Assembly: GCA_020697255.1 (NCBI GenBank)
Contig: JAJFBE010000009.1
Coordinates: forward strand, 1 to 64,000
Length of the DNA: 64,000 bases
Direction of reading: 5' to 3'
Source: Burkholderiales bacterium
GTDB taxonomy: Bacteria; Pseudomonadota; Gammaproteobacteria; Burkholderiales; UBA11063
The position numbers and the translations under genes were made by a program. Of this stretch, positions 61,333 through 64,000 are shown piece after piece; position 1 is the stretch's first letter, and every line of letters starts with the position of its first letter. The notes under the pieces were generated by a model, which saw only the letters and a list, made by a program, of their open reading frames with translations, ran no database searches and was not told the origin of the DNA.

Positions 61333-62259
61333 GTGACAACTAATACGCATTATTCAGTGCTATTGAAGGAATCAATAGAGTTATTAAGCATAAAACCTGA
61401 TGGGGTTTATGTTGATGGCACTTTTGGCAGAGGTGGGCATACAAAAGAAATTTTATCCAGGCTTGACAAGAGTGGTAGAATCATCGCTTTTGATAAAGAT
61501 CCGGATGCACTTGCATATGCAGTAGAACACTTTAAGGATAAGAGGCTTACCCTGGTTCATAATAGCTTTGCTAGTATGAAAAGCCATCTGGCAAGTTTGG
61601 GAATTGAACGAGTAGATGGTGTATTACTTGACTTAGGTGTGTCCTCACCGCAGTTAGACGATAAGGCACGAGGGTTTAGTTTTAGATTGGATGGGCCCTT
61701 AGATATGCGCATGGATACCACTAGTGGAGTAAGTGCTAAGGAGTGGGTCAACAGTGCTCAGGAAAAAGAATTAGCTGATGTGTTGTGGAATTATGGTGAA
61801 GAGCGGTTTTACAAGAAGATTGCCAAGGCAATAGTAGACAAACGGCAAGTAGCACCGATAGAAACAACAAAAGAATTAGCTGGTATTATTGATAATGCGA
61901 TGCCTTATAAAGAAAAGGGTAAAAATCCGGCAACCCGGAGTTTTCAGGCGATTAGGATTTTTATCAATAACGAATTGGGGGATTTGGAACATTTATTAGT
62001 CGATATACCACAGTTACTGGCAATAAATGGAGTTATGGTGGTAATTAGCTTTCATTCATTGGAAGATCGGTTAGTAAAGAATGCCTTTAACGATTTGACA
62101 AAAGCAAAGCATGTACCTAAATGGATCATGGCAGAGCCGGAGTTACCAAATTATCAGGTAATTGCAAAAAAAGTTAAGGCTAGTGCTGGTGAACTTGAAG
62201 AAAACGTGCGTAGTCGCAGCAGTATATTGAGGGCGATAAAACACGTAAGAAATACTTAG
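61333..62259 (+). CDS. rsmH: 16S rRNA (cytosine(1402)-N4)-methyltransferase
   Basis: The 308-residue SAM-dependent enzyme methylates C1402 in the ribosomal P site. SAM-binding elements are VYVDGTFGRGGHTKEIL and IIAFDKDPDA; VDGVLLDLGVSSPQLD and RGFSFRLDGPLDMRMD are family motifs. The start is GTG at 61333, immediately after the mraZ stop, so translation is coupled. Confidence 0.97.
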   Translation: MTTNTHYSVLLKESIELLSIKPDGVYVDGTFGRGGHTKEILSRLDKSGRIIAFDKDPDALAYAVEHFKDKRLTLVHNSFASMKSHLASLGIERVDGVLLDLGVSSPQLDDKARGFSFRLDGPLDMRMDTTSGVSAKEWVNSAQEKELADVLWNYGEERFYKKIAKAIVDKRQVAPIETTKELAGIIDNAMPYKEKGKNPATRSFQAIRIFINNELGDLEHLLVDIPQLLAINGVMVVISFHSLEDRLVKNAFNDLTKAKHVPKWIMAEPELPNYQVIAKKVKASAGELEENVRSRSSILRAIKHVRNT

Positions 62260-62340
62260 TCATATTGAATTTATAATACCTAAAGTATTATAACTTCAAT
62301 CTGTTTAAGCGTGTTAAATAGGTTAAATGAGCAAGTAATT

Positions 62341-62601
62341 ATGTTGAAAGTAGTAAATTTTATATTAATCATGGTCGTCATTGTTAGCGCGTTTTCCTTG
62401 ATCAAAGAGCGCTATCAATCACGGTTACATTATGCACAATTAGATAAATTGAAAACGCAAACTGAAGATTTAAAAAAAGAATATTCCAGGCTTCAAATTG
62501 AAGAAGGTACGTATTCTTCGAATTTGGTTCTACAGGATGTTGCAATGCATAAGTTGAACCTGATTCAACCAACAAAACAAAATATTGTGGGGATAAAATA
62601 A
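62341..62601 (+). CDS. ftsL: Cell division protein FtsL
   Basis: The 86-residue bitopic protein has a short cytoplasmic end, one membrane helix (VVNFILIMVVIVSAFSLI) and a periplasmic coiled coil (YAQLDKLKTQTEDLKKEYSR) with a C-terminal tail. Length, topology and position between rsmH and ftsI identify it. I chose the ATG at 62341; a GTG at 62311 would add ten residues. It works with FtsB and FtsQ to activate FtsWI. Confidence 0.9.
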   Translation: MLKVVNFILIMVVIVSAFSLIKERYQSRLHYAQLDKLKTQTEDLKKEYSRLQIEEGTYSSNLVLQDVAMHKLNLIQPTKQNIVGIK

Positions 62602-62602
62602 A

Positions 62603-64000
62603 ATGCTAGCAAATCAACAAATTCGCAAATTTTATAGTCTCGCCGAAAATATGGGATCTTATACTCAGATAAGATCTGCTGATAAGGCTCAGCATACATT
62701 TAGCCGCTCACGGGGAATTTTAATTTTTGCTATTGTATTGACCACCGCAATACTAGGCAGGCTAATTTACCTAAATACAGTAAGCAATCATTTTTTGGAA
62801 AATCAATTAAACACACGCATTTCACGTGTAGTGAAAATACCGGCAATGCGTGGAGTGATAACCGATAGAAATAATAACCCATTAGCTGTGAGTACACCGG
62901 TTGCCTCTGTATGGGTAGATCCTACCGAATTGGATAACCTGACCAATGATCAGGTAAATAAATTGGCTACTGTATTAAATATGACGGTAGCAGAGCTCAA
63001 CGCAAAACTTAATCAAAAAGATAAAACCTTTGTTTATATCAAGCGTGCAATTAGTCCGGAGCAAGCTAAGCTGGTTGATGATATGCAAATAGATGGTATA
63101 TACAATATTCAGGAATTTAAACGTTATTACCCAAGTGGGGAAGTAGCTGCACACGTAGTTGGATTTAACAATATCGATGATCGTGGCTCTGAAGGGATCG
63201 AGTATGCCAATGACAAAAACTTACTTGGTCATGATGGAGTACAGCAAATATTACGTGATAGGCAAGGTCGGGTTATTGAAAATACCGGAACAGCAAGACC
63301 TGCTACTAATGGCGATACAATTACGTTATCCATCGATAATCGCATTCAGTATGTTGCCTACAATGCACTAAAAAACCAGGTAGAAAAAACTCATGCCAAA
63401 GGCGGTTCGGCAGTTGTCTTAGATGCTAAAACTGGCGAGGTTTTATCTATGGTGAATTATCCGACCTATAACCCGAATAATCGTGAAAAAGCTACGCTGG
63501 ATATGATCAGGAATCGTGCCGCAATAGACCTGTATGAGCCTGGTTCAACAATGAAACCACTTGTGGTAGCCAAGGCATTAGATTTGGGAATTGTTACACC
63601 AGATACAGTATTTAATACAATCCCGTACAGTGTAAGTGGACACCTGATAAAAGATGTGCATACTTCCCCTCGGATGACAGTTTCCCAGATTATAATTAAA
63701 TCTAGTGATGTGGGCGTATCAAAAATTGCATTTAAGATGACACCACAAACTTTCTGGACTTATGATCGTGAAGTTGGCTTTGGGCAAAAAGTTGGTACTC
63801 ATTTTCCGGGAGAGGCAAAAGGTATTTTCAAATCTTCCTGGAAAGATTTACGTCCGCTTGATGTGGCTTCAATGTCTTATGGTTATGCTGTATCAGTTAG
63901 TTTAATGCAAATGGCACGTGCGTATACATTATTTACTAACAATGGTTGTATGTTACCAATTTCTTTCTACAAGATTGATAGTAATATTACCCCGACATGT
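62603..64000 (+). CDS. ftsI: Peptidoglycan transpeptidase FtsI (PBP3), 3' part outside the window
   Basis: The first 466 codons of the division transpeptidase are present. One membrane anchor (about residues 43-60, ILIFAIVLTTAILGRLIYL) is followed by the dimerisation domain (MRGVITDRNNNPLAVSTPVA) and the transpeptidase domain. The active-site serine is Ser315 in YEPGSTMKP (SxxK). The second motif reads KSSDVGVSK, Ser367-Ser-Asp369, where E. coli FtsI has SSN; the KTG box lies beyond the window. The start is one base after the ftsL stop. Confidence 0.94.
   Translation, partial: MLANQQIRKFYSLAENMGSYTQIRSADKAQHTFSRSRGILIFAIVLTTAILGRLIYLNTVSNHFLENQLNTRISRVVKIPAMRGVITDRNNNPLAVSTPVASVWVDPTELDNLTNDQVNKLATVLNMTVAELNAKLNQKDKTFVYIKRAISPEQAKLVDDMQIDGIYNIQEFKRYYPSGEVAAHVVGFNNIDDRGSEGIEYANDKNLLGHDGVQQILRDRQGRVIENTGTARPATNGDTITLSIDNRIQYVAYNALKNQVEKTHAKGGSAVVLDAKTGEVLSMVNYPTYNPNNREKATLDMIRNRAAIDLYEPGSTMKPLVVAKALDLGIVTPDTVFNTIPYSVSGHLIKDVHTSPRMTVSQIIIKSSDVGVSKIAFKMTPQTFWTYDREVGFGQKVGTHFPGEAKGIFKSSWKDLRPLDVASMSYGYAVSVSLMQMARAYTLFTNNGCMLPISFYKIDSNITPTC

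Noticed and set aside
63159-63371. 70-codon frame near the right edge
   Set aside because: It is out of frame inside ftsI, whose own frame shows all PBP motifs.

Overview
The window is a gene-dense, AT-rich chromosomal segment of a Gram-negative bacterium. It carries Kdo and heptose synthesis genes, the LPS transport genes lptC-lptA-lptB, lipoproteins, a porin-like protein, periplasmic murein transglycosylases and the start of the dcw cluster (mraZ-rsmH-ftsL-ftsI). The tmRNA is a one-piece molecule with a tag beginning ANDK, and the mix of etfBA, wrbA, cytochrome b561, lptCAB and mraZ fits a low-GC betaproteobacterium, possibly Neisseriales-like. That placement is inference; no 16S gene is present. 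Recognisable promoters often carry an extended -10 (TGnTATAAT).

Layout. 0-0.6 kb: a clipped minus-strand ORF and ssrA (tmRNA). 0.7-4.2 kb: a small degraded accessory island with an XRE regulator next to a dead partner gene, a DUF3800 gene flanked by two copies of the same dead gene fragment, a further dead fragment, and a Fic protein preceded by four tandem operator-like dyads. 4.5-7.4 kb: exported or lipid-anchored proteins of unknown role and csaA. 7.5-12.8 kb: an MFS exporter and a galKMT operon whose GalT is of the class II type. 13.3-22.7 kb: malic enzyme, cytochrome b561, a BON protein, endonuclease V, SodC, two tandem MltB-like transglycosylases, a PLC-like lipoprotein with substituted catalytic residues, glucokinase and 6-phosphogluconolactonase. 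22.8-28.9 kb: fabI-kdsD-kdsC-lptC-lptA-lptB-aroE and a CaCA exchanger, an envelope-biogenesis operon. 28.9-38.6 kb: 4.5S RNA, ybaB-dnaX, rpsT, argS-tag, a DAACS transporter and mltG-tmk-holB. 38.6-45.1 kb: small unknown proteins, uup, a YbdG-type MscS channel and a partly decayed cluster of small exported proteins with duplicated promoter regions. 45.1-60.7 kb: typA, a porin-like protein, a packed minus-strand run (wrbA-etfB-etfA-zinc finger-CPBP-DUF2079), an MltD-like enzyme, a GH76 enzyme with a repeat element inside its signal-peptide region, ychF, glutathione peroxidase and hldD. 60.8-64 kb: the dcw cluster, with textbook MraZ boxes; ftsI runs off the end.

Together the genes serve mostly housekeeping and envelope functions: LPS core synthesis and export, murein remodelling (two MltB, MltG, MltD), sugar entry through galactose and glucose phosphorylation, and replication (dnaX, holB, tmk). 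The most unusual parts are the Fic locus with its operator array, a 15-bp dyad shared by small exported-protein loci, hairpin repeats with conserved ends but different stems, a repeat domesticated into a signal peptide, a PLC-X protein lacking catalytic residues, and an atypical tmRNA tag. I saw no CRISPR array, intact transposase, rRNA operon or ordinary tRNA gene.
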